Shown here one piece after another: positions 1-8,282 of a stretch of 64,000 nucleotides of DNA (positions are counted from its first letter, which is position 1; each line of letters begins with the position of its first letter). Made by a program: the position numbers and the translations under genes. Source of the DNA: a virus; the IMG/VR virus record IMGVR_UViG_3300030002_000007, positions 17,479-81,478 of that record. The stretch is one strand, 5' to 3'. The notes below the pieces were generated by a model that ran no database searches, was not told the origin of the DNA, and was given only the letters and a program-made list of their open reading frames with translations.

Positions 1-1267
1 CACGATGCTTTGCCCATGCGGGGTGGAAGCCATTACCCATGTCCATCGTGAAACGATACAGCGCCCGGCACATGTCGGTCAGTCCGGAGGGCGCGGTGAT
101 GTTCAAGAGTTCAGACATCTTGATCTGACCCTTCAGCATCGCCACCGTAGCTTCGTTTACCACAGCATACATCTGGAACATGGTGTGCATACCGTGCAAC
201 GCATTCCCCATCGCCGCCAGCTTGAAGGCTAACGGGTTCCCGGCTACGTAGCAGATCGGGCAATTGCAAGGCAGCGCAAAGCTGAACGTCTGATTCGGAA
301 TTGCAAAGTTCGCGATCTTCGATTCCATCGTGTGCCGGATACCCAAGCTGCTGTGCGAGATCGCAGCCTGTGCATACGTTGACGAATCCGAACTGATGAA
401 TGGCGCCATACCAAGTGCAGTAAGGATGATGTAGATCGAGATCATGAATGGGTTGGTGGTTCCCAAGACGTGATACCTTTCGTACTCACCCTTCGTCAAA
501 TCTAGGACTGCCGACAAATTCACAACTGCCATGAGCTGTGAAGTGAATGCGGTGTCGTAGTTGGCCTGACCGATACCGCCCAACGCTAACCCTACCCCGG
601 CCTTGTGCTTCATGATGTACTCGGTGAACCTCAACCGATTCGCCAACGTGAGGCCGTGACTCACATCATAGATCGCGGCTTCACTGTTCAGGCTCTTCAG
701 ATGACCAGCAATGTACTTGTCGTTCAAAGCTGTCACTCGGGCCATCCTCATAAACCACTCCGTGTCTTGCAAGTGGCGAGAAAGCGGAATGTCCAAGCCG
801 ATGCCGTAGTCAACGTGGCGGTGATAATGATTGACCAGCTTGTCGGGTTCAATGAACGTCTCAACGCCCTTCGACAACTGGAAGCCACCTGAGTCAGAAA
901 AGATCTTCACCAAGCCGTTACGCTTGTGGTACGCATCCGGATGCTCGGGCAGCACCATCATGTGGTTGTATCCGATCGACTTCAGCATCTCCGGGTTACT
1001 TAACGGAGACAAAGGGAAGCACACATCGAACGCTTCGGACGCAATGCCTGCTGACGAAACGGAACCCATGCCGTAATACACAGTGCGATCGGGTAGGTAC
1101 ATCGTATCCAACCCGAGCTTGCGCTCTACGGTGTAGGGAGGCTTTTTTGGCTTACCAAACTTCGCCGCGAAGTAACTGTTCCGCGAGATCGAACAGACTG
1201 AGGCCGGCATGATCTCGACCTTAGCTGTACGACGGATTTCAACCGATGGCTTCTTTTGGGTATTCAT
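1..1267 (-). CDS. dpdA: DpdA/TGT-like 7-deazaguanine DNA transglycosylase (3' end cut by window)
   Basis: Translating the minus strand from the ATG at 1267 gives 422 open residues running off the left edge. Residues 125-130 read DSGGFQ, the hallmark of the tRNA-guanine transglycosylase fold. D294 (context ISSDSS) is the likely nucleophile. C334-x-C336-x2-C339 with H358 or H361 matches the TGT zinc site. TGT enzymes swap guanine for a 7-deazaguanine base in tRNA; the phage and bacterial DpdA branch does this in DNA. Assignment to DpdA rather than tRNA TGT rests on the phage setting and on QueC and QueD lying just upstream in the same run. The start overlaps the QueC end by 29 bases. A host-type Tgt is the main alternative. 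Confidence 0.8.
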   Translation of the reverse strand, partial: MNTQKKPSVEIRRTAKVEIMPASVCSISRNSYFAAKFGKPKKPPYTVERKLGLDTMYLPDRTVYYGMGSVSSAGIASEAFDVCFPLSPLSNPEMLKSIGYNHMMVLPEHPDAYHKRNGLVKIFSDSGGFQLSKGVETFIEPDKLVNHYHRHVDYGIGLDIPLSRHLQDTEWFMRMARVTALNDKYIAGHLKSLNSEAAIYDVSHGLTLANRLRFTEYIMKHKAGVGLALGGIGQANYDTAFTSQLMAVVNLSAVLDLTKGEYERYHVLGTTNPFMISIYIILTALGMAPFISSDSSTYAQAAISHSSLGIRHTMESKIANFAIPNQTFSFALPCNCPICYVAGNPLAFKLAAMGNALHGMHTMFQMYAVVNEATVAMLKGQIKMSELLNITAPSGLTDMCRALYRFTMDMGNGFHPAWAKHR

Positions 1268-1994
1268 AATCAATCATCTCGAGGGCCGGAAGGATTTCCT
1301 GTTTTCTGTGATCGTCGTAGTACGTGCCATAGAGCATCTCGTAAATGATGCGCTGGTTCTCTTCGACGTTCAAGGGATAGATGTTGTACTTCTCAGTCAG
1401 TCCCAACTGCGTGAAAATTCCCCAACGCCTGAAACAGACGACACACGCCCCACATTTGCCAGCCTCGCCAGAAAGACACGAAGAGGAATCAATGATCTCC
1501 TGAGCAGGGAGGCCGGCATCCAACGCCCACTTGGTAGCTGTGAACTTGTTGAAGCCCGCATCAGCAAGAGGAAAGCGCACTTGGATCTTCGTCTTGAACG
1601 GAGACAGTACATAATTCAAGGTGCGATTTGCATGCTCGAGGAACTCGTAGTTCTTGTCGGTGCCATGCGCGACTGTCTCACCGAGAAGGGCACCCATCCA
1701 GATTTCGTCAGGCAGGTCAGCGCAAGCAACCAGAGTAGCAAGCACCAAGTTGCGACCGGGGATGTAAATGTTACCCGACGTGCTGCCTTCCTTCGCTGCG
1801 GCAGCCTTGCCACCGAGCCAATCGAGCTTGCGACGAATCACGTAGTCGGGGAGGGCGGCCATTTCCTTCTCAAGGTACTCTTGGCCTATATCGTAGAACA
1901 CGCAAACAACTTCGGCTTCAGGGAAATAGAACTCGGCGTACTTCTTCATAATGAGCGAATCAAGTCCGCCAGAAAACAGGATGACGATTTTCAT
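1239..1994 (-). CDS. queC: 7-cyano-7-deazaguanine (preQ0) synthase QueC
   Basis: QueC uses ATP and ammonia to convert 7-carboxy-7-deazaguanine to preQ0. The 251-residue protein has the PP-loop SGGLDS at residues 8-13, the conserved RN at 81-82, and the zinc-binding cysteines C173, C181, C184 and C187 in the pattern CGxCxxC. Its length fits the family (about 220-250). It follows a 79-residue small gene by 2 bases and overlaps dpdA downstream, so it is probably co-translated with it. In a phage, preQ0 made here would supply DpdA rather than tRNA queuosine (inference). Confidence 0.95.
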   Translation of the reverse strand: MKIVILFSGGLDSLIMKKYAEFYFPEAEVVCVFYDIGQEYLEKEMAALPDYVIRRKLDWLGGKAAAAKEGSTSGNIYIPGRNLVLATLVACADLPDEIWMGALLGETVAHGTDKNYEFLEHANRTLNYVLSPFKTKIQVRFPLADAGFNKFTATKWALDAGLPAQEIIDSSSCLSGEAGKCGACVVCFRRWGIFTQLGLTEKYNIYPLNVEENQRIIYEMLYGTYYDDHRKQEILPALEMIDYEYPKEAIG

Positions 1995-1996
1995 GA

Positions 1997-2236
1997 CTAG
2001 TCCTTCTTCATGAGATCAACGATGGGGAGGTCAACCATAGCACGGACGACTCGGACTTCAGCACCTTCGGACACTTCAACGATCCGGGCAACAACGCCGG
2101 AACGAGTCGTGATAACAGCGCCGTCAGGGCTCGCTACTGCTTCCTGAAACATCGCAGTCAGCCGACTCAGATCCTCTGCCGAGGGGTTCCAGTCAGGCCC
2201 ACCCGCTTCGATATGCAAAATTTGACGTAAGCTCAT
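1997..2236 (-). CDS. Hypothetical 79-residue protein in the modification block
   Basis: The start is set by AGAAGGAGTAG six bases before ATG at 2236; a longer in-frame form would run into the preceding gene. The sequence begins MSLRQILHIEAGG and has no Cys cluster, membrane segment or motif I recognise. It sits between the phosphoribosyltransferase-like gene (4 bases upstream) and queC (2 bases downstream), so it is part of the same transcript. Function unknown. Confidence 0.75.
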   Translation of the reverse strand: MSLRQILHIEAGGPDWNPSAEDLSRLTAMFQEAVASPDGAVITTRSGVVARIVEVSEGAEVRVVRAMVDLPIVDLMKKD

Positions 2237-2240
2237 TGCT

Positions 2241-2747
2241 CTACTCCTTCTGTGAATTGGTTGAAGTACCGTCGCGGAACAATCCGTGGTCACCTTCGAC
2301 CACTCGATCCATTTCTTCGTAAGGGAACACTACCCAGTTGGGAGTGATCAACGCAGTCGACTGTGCAATGTGCGCGAAGTCTCCACCGTCGTACCGAGAG
2401 TCGATCACCGCTGGATAGATTTCGTAATTGAGAGTATCCGGTGCCCACTTCATGTGCGCGTGAATGCACTGAACGGTTCTGCCTGTAGCTATCACGTCTT
2501 CGAGATAGACGTAAGTAGCATCGCGCTCCACAGGCTCCGCGTAGTTCCGCGAGGGATGTAACGACTGACCCGACGCCGGGTAGTAAGTGCCAACAGGCAT
2601 TGCCAACTTGTAGCCAACCAGCTGGGCCAAGGTCATGCCGCCGCGTACCACAGCAAACAAGTAGGGGTTGGTGATCCGCGCCTTGATGTCTTCTGCAATG
2701 GCATAGGCAATCTTCTGCAGCTCAGCATACGTCATCTGGTGTTTCAT
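2241..2747 (-). CDS. Type I phosphoribosyltransferase-like protein
   Basis: This 168-residue protein has the PRPP-binding loop EDVIATGRT at residues 83-91 and a VVRGGM segment at 33-38 where the pyrophosphate loop is expected. Both are diagnostic of type I phosphoribosyltransferases, which join a base to PRPP or release it. The hood region that would show the base preference is not readable by eye. The start at 2747 has TAAAGGAGT upstream; a longer frame lacks a better site. It lies inside the DpdA/QueC/QueD run, so salvage or recycling of a purine or 7-deazapurine is conceivable (inference). Confidence 0.75.
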   Translation of the reverse strand: MKHQMTYAELQKIAYAIAEDIKARITNPYLFAVVRGGMTLAQLVGYKLAMPVGTYYPASGQSLHPSRNYAEPVERDATYVYLEDVIATGRTVQCIHAHMKWAPDTLNYEIYPAVIDSRYDGGDFAHIAQSTALITPNWVVFPYEEMDRVVEGDHGLFRDGTSTNSQKE

Positions 2748-2749
2748 GT

Positions 2750-3916
2750 TTACTCCTTTACTGGTGAGGGCCAAGGTTTACGATTTCTGAATTTCTGATC
2801 TTCGAGTGCCCAATCGATACCAATGTGATCTTGGGCGAATGGGTGCCACGCTCTCCGACCTGTCCACGAGGTATCTGGATCACTCCAGAACTCATTCAAC
2901 GGACTCAAGCCAAGAGGGAGTAGGAAGAACGCTGTGGCATACAAGCTGCCGGTGCTGATGTAAGAATCTGCGAGGGCTTCATCCACGGACACTAGTCCCG
3001 GTGTCAAGAAGCCTTCTGAGAACATGTGAGGCAGCATCAACTTCAGCGAGGCAGTCAGCGCACATCGAACTGCTGCGGGCCTTATGCCTGTATTTACAAT
3101 GTCACCATGGAGGGCGCCGTAGGCAAGTGCGTAGAAGGCACCGAGCCGATAAACGATTGAACGTCCGATTGCCGGGAAGCTTCCCGTCTCTGAGAACTGG
3201 CGCTCTTGGATTTCGAGGAAGCGCAAATAGCGAGCAACAAACACATCCCCCGTAGCTAAGGCGAAGGCACCCGGTATGGCTTTCATCAAATCTTGGATCG
3301 CCGGATGTACCACGATACTGTTGTAGTAGTTGGAGCTGTACAGTGGGCCATCACCATAGATACCATCTCCAACATAGAAGCCATTGAAGGTGTGGATGGC
3401 TCGACGCACTGCACTCGAATATTGACTGGCGTACGTAATGTCCGTCTCTTGCACGTACAGGAATGCGGTGACCAATGCCTTCTGCAGAATCCAGTTGTTG
3501 TCGTAGACGGGCATCATGTTGACAGACTGCAGCCAATGAACGAACGAGTGCCGTCCGTAAGAGTCCATCGCCTTCCAAAGCTTGGGACTCCGAGTGAACG
3601 CCTGACACAAGTATCCAGCCTCAATCACGCTCTGCTGCTCCAGCGCAGGTCCTCCGCTGTTGAACAGCGCGCGGAGGCATTCAACAGCCGAGTCATAGAG
3701 CTGATGACGCCTACGCAATTCGGTCTCAGTACACACTGGCATCGACAAGTCCGCTTGGAACCAAGGAGCAAGACCGCAGGTGGTTCTCGCAATAGCCTCG
3801 AGCTCAGAGCTTACAGGATTGCCAGTATGCAGCTCCGGCATCTTCGCACCAGAGTAGACTGGGGTTGCCAGCTGGACAGCAAAATTCACCCACAGCTTAC
3901 GTGCTTCATTTCGCAT
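2750..3916 (-). CDS. DUF2264 family protein
   Basis: The 388-residue protein carries segments I recognise from DUF2264: an N-terminal NARKLW-like stretch, YGDGP...NYYNSIVVHPAI near residues 200-220, and PAIGRSIVYRLGAF near 265-280. DUF2264 proteins are bacterial, predicted to have an alpha/alpha-toroid fold, and are often found near sugar-degrading genes; the activity is not established to my knowledge. The ATG at 3916 has AGGTGA upstream and overlaps the glycosyltransferase stop by 11 bases, suggesting coupled translation. Its place next to a glycosyltransferase inside a base-modification block is unusual. I cannot tell whether it acts on sugars, capsule or modified DNA. Confidence 0.7.
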   Translation of the reverse strand: MRNEARKLWVNFAVQLATPVYSGAKMPELHTGNPVSSELEAIARTTCGLAPWFQADLSMPVCTETELRRRHQLYDSAVECLRALFNSGGPALEQQSVIEAGYLCQAFTRSPKLWKAMDSYGRHSFVHWLQSVNMMPVYDNNWILQKALVTAFLYVQETDITYASQYSSAVRRAIHTFNGFYVGDGIYGDGPLYSSNYYNSIVVHPAIQDLMKAIPGAFALATGDVFVARYLRFLEIQERQFSETGSFPAIGRSIVYRLGAFYALAYGALHGDIVNTGIRPAAVRCALTASLKLMLPHMFSEGFLTPGLVSVDEALADSYISTGSLYATAFFLLPLGLSPLNEFWSDPDTSWTGRRAWHPFAQDHIGIDWALEDQKFRNRKPWPSPVKE

Positions 3917-4697
3917 AGTGATCACCTGTCCATGAACCGCCAATGAACGCATGCTCCATACCCATGTGGATTGCTTCACATCCAGTCACTAGCGTGATCT
4001 CGATCTTGTTCTCGTTGAGCAGCTCTTCAAGGCGAACATCGTAACCGCGAACACCCTTCACTTTGAACTTCTCGAGTATGTCGTCCCATAGCTCTGGAGC
4101 CTTCCACAACGCCTTGGGCAAACAATAGAGCTGTGTGATCGCCGGGTACTTGTGGTGGTAGGCCACTTGCTCGAAGCGATGGTGCTTTGCCTTGTCCATT
4201 TCCATGCCGGGCGTGCGAAGGTATGCGAACATCGAAGGAAAGATCTCGGTCGTGTAGTCAGCGTAACCCCGACTATCGTTTGCATCTACCACGCCCAAAG
4301 TCGCAACGCGATGAGTCTTAGCACGATGGACGCATTGCTTCAGGCGATACCACGCATGTCTAGGAACAAGAAGGTCGTCATCAAGGTTGATGAAGAAGTC
4401 AAACTCAATCAGCGGATCGACGTTGCGCTTAGTGTGGGCAACCGACATATCAGCTGGAACGGCCTTGACGATCAGTGCGTTACCTGTGAACTCAGCGAGC
4501 AGCTTAAGGTACGGGAACGGAGAGCATTCAGGCACTTCCCCGTAATGCTGGATGTTGAAGATAGCACCACTGACTGAAGTCATGACGGCTGCGAGTGTCA
4601 TCGGCAGCAGGTGGTAACGCGACGGGCTTGTTGTTGTGAGGAACAGAAAACCATCTAGTGATGTTTGACTAGAGGTCGTTGCTCTGGGGTGTGACAT
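3906..4697 (-). CDS. Glycosyltransferase-like protein with acidic DDD motif
   Basis: The 263-residue sequence starts with a beta-strand followed by a loop and helix (LFLTTTSPSRYHLLPMTLAAV) and has FFINLDDDLLVPRHAW at residues 101-116. D106-D108 would be the metal- and sugar-nucleotide-binding DXD motif of GT-A glycosyltransferases. No signal peptide or membrane segment is visible, so it is cytosolic. AGGGAG precedes ATG 4697, which lies inside the upstream kinase gene (43-base overlap). The sugar donor and acceptor cannot be read; modified phage DNA is one candidate acceptor given the neighbours (inference), a cell-envelope component another. Confidence 0.65.
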   Translation of the reverse strand: MSHPRATTSSQTSLDGFLFLTTTSPSRYHLLPMTLAAVMTSVSGAIFNIQHYGEVPECSPFPYLKLLAEFTGNALIVKAVPADMSVAHTKRNVDPLIEFDFFINLDDDLLVPRHAWYRLKQCVHRAKTHRVATLGVVDANDSRGYADYTTEIFPSMFAYLRTPGMEMDKAKHHRFEQVAYHHKYPAITQLYCLPKALWKAPELWDDILEKFKVKGVRGYDVRLEELLNENKIEITLVTGCEAIHMGMEHAFIGGSWTGDHYAK

Positions 4698-5152
4698 GAA
4701 TACTCCCTGACAAATGAAAGGACTGACTTGCGTAGTACGATAACAGCACTAGGAATATCCTCTACAGACGAGACCTCTAGGAAGGTCGTTGCTTCGACTG
4801 GAGAGGGAGGAACAAACAAGACTGCAGTGTCAGGATAAGGGCACGGCTGACCGGTGTTCATGTAGACGAGAATGTCCGGCTGCACTATGTGGCGATACTC
4901 GACGCACAGGCAGGCGAAGTCCAAGATGGCCACCGCATTCAGTGAGCCACAGTTGAGCCTCGCCAGTCTTGCCATGCGTACAGCTTGATGCCAACGACCT
5001 GTATCGGAGAAGTCCCAGTCGTCGTACATCGCGTGGATGTCATCTTCATTCAGCCAAGTGGCATTCACGGTGTCGATCAACGCCGCGTGCAGGGCCTTAG
5101 CTAGTAGGGACTTGCCCGAATTAGGCAGTCCCATAACAAGGACCTTAATCAC
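4655..5152 (-). CDS. Small P-loop kinase (APS-kinase/nucleotide-kinase-like)
   Basis: The GTG at 5152 follows the queD stop by 2 bases and has AGGA upstream, giving 165 residues. Walker A is GLPNSGKS at residues 8-15, as in adenylylsulfate kinases and related small-molecule kinases. The C-terminal half is divergent. Related P-loop kinases in other phages phosphorylate hydroxymethyluracil in DNA as a step in hypermodification (established for SPO1/ViI-type systems). Whether this one works on a deazaguanine side chain is inference. It overlaps the glycosyltransferase. Confidence 0.65.
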   Translation of the reverse strand: MIKVLVMGLPNSGKSLLAKALHAALIDTVNATWLNEDDIHAMYDDWDFSDTGRWHQAVRMARLARLNCGSLNAVAILDFACLCVEYRHIVQPDILVYMNTGQPCPYPDTAVLFVPPSPVEATTFLEVSSVEDIPSAVIVLRKSVLSFVREYSCHTPEQRPLVKHH

Positions 5153-5154
5153 GA

Positions 5155-5757
5155 CTATTCCTGAACGTAAAGCGAATGGCTCTTCGGAGTCTCCCACCAG
5201 TCTACAGACGCCACGCGACACAGGCGCTGCATCTTCCACGCGACAATATCGAACATCCACTTACTGAGGTTCTCACTCGTCGGCACGAAGTCGACGATGA
5301 AGAAGCTTTCCAGATACTCGCGCATATGGATCGGAAGCTCCGGAGGAAGCATGATGCGACGACCCACGACCATCTGCGAATACATGCCGCCGCTATTCGG
5401 AGAGTTGGCAACGTCCGTGCGTTCGATCTTCCACGGATACAGAATTGCGTCCGGGTGGCCGGGCATATTGAGCAACGACTGCATGAGAGGATCATTAACG
5501 TCGATGATGAAGTGGTGATCGATGATCTGGTTCAGGAACGTCTTGAGCCATTCGAGGTGACGGAAATCCGTGACCATGCCATTGCGGAGTTCGATGCCAC
5601 CGAGCAGCGAAGTGAGCGTAACGTCTACCTTGCCTTCGTGGCCGTGCAGATGTCGGCAAGCACACAGAAGATCGCTGGCGAACTCAGAGTCAAGAGTCTG
5701 ACTCCACACGCGGTGACCATAACAGAATTCGACGGCCTTCGTTATAAAGTGGGGCAT
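5155..5757 (-). CDS. queD: QueD (6-carboxy-5,6,7,8-tetrahydropterin synthase) with insertion
   Basis: QueD makes carboxytetrahydropterin from dihydroneopterin triphosphate, the second step towards 7-deazaguanines. H15 (FCYGHRV), H38 and H40 (HLHGH) are the zinc ligands and C34 fits the catalytic cysteine. VTDFRHL (62-68), DHHF (80-83) and PTSEN (159-163) complete the family signature. At 200 residues it is far longer than the usual 120; an insertion of about 65 residues lies between DHHF and PTSEN. The start at 5757 has AAAGGAA upstream. I see no FolE or QueE gene in this window; they may lie to the left or be supplied by the host. Confidence 0.92.
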   Translation of the reverse strand: MPHFITKAVEFCYGHRVWSQTLDSEFASDLLCACRHLHGHEGKVDVTLTSLLGGIELRNGMVTDFRHLEWLKTFLNQIIDHHFIIDVNDPLMQSLLNMPGHPDAILYPWKIERTDVANSPNSGGMYSQMVVGRRIMLPPELPIHMREYLESFFIVDFVPTSENLSKWMFDIVAWKMQRLCRVASVDWWETPKSHSLYVQE

Positions 5758-5759
5758 TG

Positions 5760-6068
5760 CTATTCCTTTCGGGGTGTGATGATTGAAATATCGACCTTGC
5801 GGGTATCGGATAGCTTGAAGCTCATTACTTTGGCACAAGCTACGTTGGAGATCTCGGTAACATCGCCACCGAGCAGTTTGGGGAGGACGGTGATTATGAG
5901 CTTCATGTGGTTGCTGTCTTCAGTCCTAGGCACAGCAACCAGATCAAGATCGTTGTCGCTATAGCCGTTGTTCAACACCCCACCAGCCAAGGCTAGGTAG
6001 TAGCCTGCCGCCATGACCTCAGGTTGCATAACGCGAATTAACCGAAGGGCTTCATCAGTCGTCCACAT
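5760..6068 (-). CDS. Nucleotidyltransferase-fold-like protein
   Basis: The ATG at 6068 overlaps the upstream stop as TGATG, which points to coupled translation; a GTG at 6119 would give a longer form. The 102-residue product has GG-x4-G-x-S-x2-D-x-D (residues 29-42), the metal-binding signature of the polymerase-beta-like nucleotidyltransferase superfamily. Only the minimal domain is present, as in MNT-type enzymes. Substrate unknown. It ends 2 bases before queD. Confidence 0.5.
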   Translation of the reverse strand: MWTTDEALRLIRVMQPEVMAAGYYLALAGGVLNNGYSDNDLDLVAVPRTEDSNHMKLIITVLPKLLGGDVTEISNVACAKVMSFKLSDTRKVDISIITPRKE

Positions 6069-6274
6069 CACAGACCCATCCATTTTGTTACGGCAGAGAA
6101 TCCCGGAGCCTTTTCCCACAACCAGTGTTCAATAGGAAAGCCCAATGTAGTGCCTATCCAGAACGAGGAGTCCATCAACACTGATTTACAGGAATGGTAA
6201 CAGGAAACCAGAAGCCCAGTGCGGTCATAGTGATAGTGGCGCTTGCCGGCCTCAGTCTTTGGAAACTTTATCAT
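6068..6274 (-). CDS. Hypothetical 68-residue protein
   Basis: A short Trp/Tyr-rich protein (MIKFPKTEAG start). GAGGATG precedes ATG 6274, which overlaps the metallopeptidase gene end by 23 bases. Its stop overlaps the next start. No motif recognised. The tight overlaps on both sides support it as real. Confidence 0.65.
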   Translation of the reverse strand: MIKFPKTEAGKRHYHYDRTGLLVSCYHSCKSVLMDSSFWIGTTLGFPIEHWLWEKAPGFSAVTKWMGL

Positions 6275-7268
6275 GCGTCATCCTCGCGTATGAAAGCGTT
6301 TTGTCGACGAGATCCTGAACGCGCTTCGGGAGCTTCTTGCCCATAAGGAAGAAGGCAACTGACTCGGCGATCAGCTCATACACCGATTTTGTCGCGTATT
6401 CGGAAACGATAGGAGCCAAATCCTTCTTGTGCAAAGTACGGATAGGCCACAGTGCTTTGATCTCGTCAAGGTCGCCAGACTCGAACAGCATGTCGAGCTC
6501 TTTGATCCCTACTGCGTGATCGGCCTTGATAAGGCGAATGATCTGCCGGTAGGCCAACGCATCTTCTTCCTCGAGATCAGACACGAAGCCTGATGGGAAA
6601 GTCTGCCCACCGACCAAGTTGTCGAGAAGCTTCTGGCTCAATGCTTTCGGCACAGTAGCCAGCTTGATGGACGTATTGAACTCGATCACCCACCTGGCCA
6701 TCAGCTTGGGATGGTTGGCATACAGGCGATTGAGTTGGTGCGCCAGCTCGTGATAGATGACGTAGGGGAATTCGGTCGGCACCATCTTCTCAGGGCGAAT
6801 GAGGAAGCGATGCGGGTTCTTTTCTGGCTTGGTGGAATGTTTGTACATCCCTGCATACTTGCCGCCACCCTTGGCACTACGGATTTCCCACACGCCGTCG
6901 CCCATGAGAAAATCAAGGCGATTCTTCTTCAGGGTCTTCGCTGCAATGTTGAAGGCTGACATGACTGAAGTGCCGACGTCCTTCTTGACGCGATACAGGA
7001 ACGAGATCTGACCGAAGTCGTCATGCTGCTTCGTGACTACGTGATAGGTAATGTCCACGCCGTAGATAGAACCATGCCGAGGCTCTTGCCCAAGGTTGAG
7101 CACTATGTCGGCAGGTACAACTTCGATGGGTGTGCGGCGAACCGTAACGTGATAGTCTTTGGCGAGAAACCCGTGAATGGTTCCTTTCGACAAAGACATG
7201 ACCTGCATCAGGAACGTCTGCTTCTGCTGCTCACACAGCAGGTAGTCTTTTACTTGAACTGTACTCAT
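6252..7268 (-). CDS. Putative zinc metallopeptidase (HELAH)
   Basis: The 338-residue protein contains YVIYHELAHQLN: H173, E174 and H177 form the HExxH zinc and catalytic site. ELIAESVAFFL near residue 305 may give the third ligand (Glu), as in gluzincins. No signal peptide is seen, so it should act in the cytoplasm, perhaps on a phage structural precursor or a host protein (inference). The start has only a weak ribosome site. It opens the run down to dpdA after the hairpin at 7290-7320. Confidence 0.65.
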   Translation of the reverse strand: MSTVQVKDYLLCEQQKQTFLMQVMSLSKGTIHGFLAKDYHVTVRRTPIEVVPADIVLNLGQEPRHGSIYGVDITYHVVTKQHDDFGQISFLYRVKKDVGTSVMSAFNIAAKTLKKNRLDFLMGDGVWEIRSAKGGGKYAGMYKHSTKPEKNPHRFLIRPEKMVPTEFPYVIYHELAHQLNRLYANHPKLMARWVIEFNTSIKLATVPKALSQKLLDNLVGGQTFPSGFVSDLEEEDALAYRQIIRLIKADHAVGIKELDMLFESGDLDEIKALWPIRTLHKKDLAPIVSEYATKSVYELIAESVAFFLMGKKLPKRVQDLVDKTLSYARMTHDKVSKD

Positions 7269-7289
7269 GATTAGTGCCCAAAGTAGAGT

Positions 7290-7320
7290 AGGGGTGCCCT
7301 CTAGTTACAAGAGCACCCCT
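7290..7320 (-). terminator. GC-rich hairpin after the 7341-8225 gene
   Basis: AGGGGTGC pairs with GCACCCCT, extended by CTCT/AGAG with a one-base bulge. No T run follows on the minus strand, so this is either a weak terminator or an mRNA 3'-end stabiliser. Confidence 0.5.
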
Positions 7321-7340
7321 GACTTGTGGAGGAAGCGGAA

Positions 7341-8225
7341 TTACGAAACTGCGACGACGGGGGCTGCGGGCGCCACAGCTGCATCCGGACCTGCGACAAC
7401 TGCAGCGGGGGCGACTGCCGCTTCAACTGCCACCGGGACGGTACCGAGTTCTTGTTGCAGCTTTTGATCGACAGCTTCAGGCGAATCGGAACCCAAGTGC
7501 AGACAGACGACGCTGTGCTTCTTCGACATCTTCGGGAAGACACCGAGATACGTCGACCAGTTCACCGTGAATGAATCTGTGACGACAAATGACGGGATCA
7601 CGCCGGACACGCTGTCTGGATCGAACAGTGACTCGAGGCCTTCGATTGTGACGCCGGCTTGCTCAAGGACTTTGCGGTCGAATTCGATGATGTGGTCGGT
7701 AAGGCCTTCGTTGAGCAACGGGTTCTGTGAATACGCGACGACTGCGGAGTTGAGGGTCAGCGCTGCGAGATGATGAACTGGCAAGGCTTCTTGCGTGAAT
7801 GACACCAAGGAAGGCTCCAGTACTGCTGTCAAGTCAACGCCTTCACGGCCGTCATCGACGACTTCATCATCGGCGTCAGGGGCTTCGTCGGTGATCTCGA
7901 GTTCGAGGCCATCGTCTTCAGGAACTTCTTCTGCATCCGTCTCGCCAGCTTCTTCCATATCGCTGAGATCGCGGTAGGCGAGAAGCTGATCGACCATGCT
8001 TTCGACCTCAGGGGCAACATTGAAGAACGTGCGCTCTTCCATGAACAGATCGAGGGGCTTCGTGAGGACTTGCCCGTCTTCGCTCAGGAACACAGCTTGC
8101 GGAGGGAACCGCTCTTGAACCCGAGGCTTGAGCTCCAAGTTGCTGATGAACAGGAGCGTTGATTTCTTGCCGGCTTCGTTGATCCAGACTGCACCGGGCG
8201 TCATGAACGTAATATCGTTGGACAT
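7341..8225 (-). CDS. Hypothetical protein with acidic linker and Ala/Pro/Val tail
   Basis: The start MSNDITFMTPG at 8225 has AAAGGAAAG upstream. The 294-residue protein has an N-terminal folded-looking part, a very acidic stretch at about 100-145, a second folded part with an alternating beta pattern, and a low-complexity VA/AP-rich tail (last 40 residues). No catalytic motif recognised. A YTGTAAATA promoter-like box lies 58 bases upstream and a hairpin follows, so it may be its own transcription unit, which suggests high expression. Confidence 0.75.
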   Translation of the reverse strand: MSNDITFMTPGAVWINEAGKKSTLLFISNLELKPRVQERFPPQAVFLSEDGQVLTKPLDLFMEERTFFNVAPEVESMVDQLLAYRDLSDMEEAGETDAEEVPEDDGLELEITDEAPDADDEVVDDGREGVDLTAVLEPSLVSFTQEALPVHHLAALTLNSAVVAYSQNPLLNEGLTDHIIEFDRKVLEQAGVTIEGLESLFDPDSVSGVIPSFVVTDSFTVNWSTYLGVFPKMSKKHSVVCLHLGSDSPEAVDQKLQQELGTVPVAVEAAVAPAAVVAGPDAAVAPAAPVVAVS

Positions 8226-8282
8226 CTTTTTTCTTTCCTTTGCTTTGTTGTAGTTGAACATCACCATGGTTTGCTACATCGA

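Noticed and set aside
5-1076. Three plus-strand ORFs at the left end
   Set aside because: They are antisense to the continuous DpdA/TGT frame with its DSGGFQ and CxCxxC motifs; no ribosome sites.
1209-2000. 263-residue plus-strand ORF opposite queC
   Set aside because: Antisense shadow of a convincing QueC gene.
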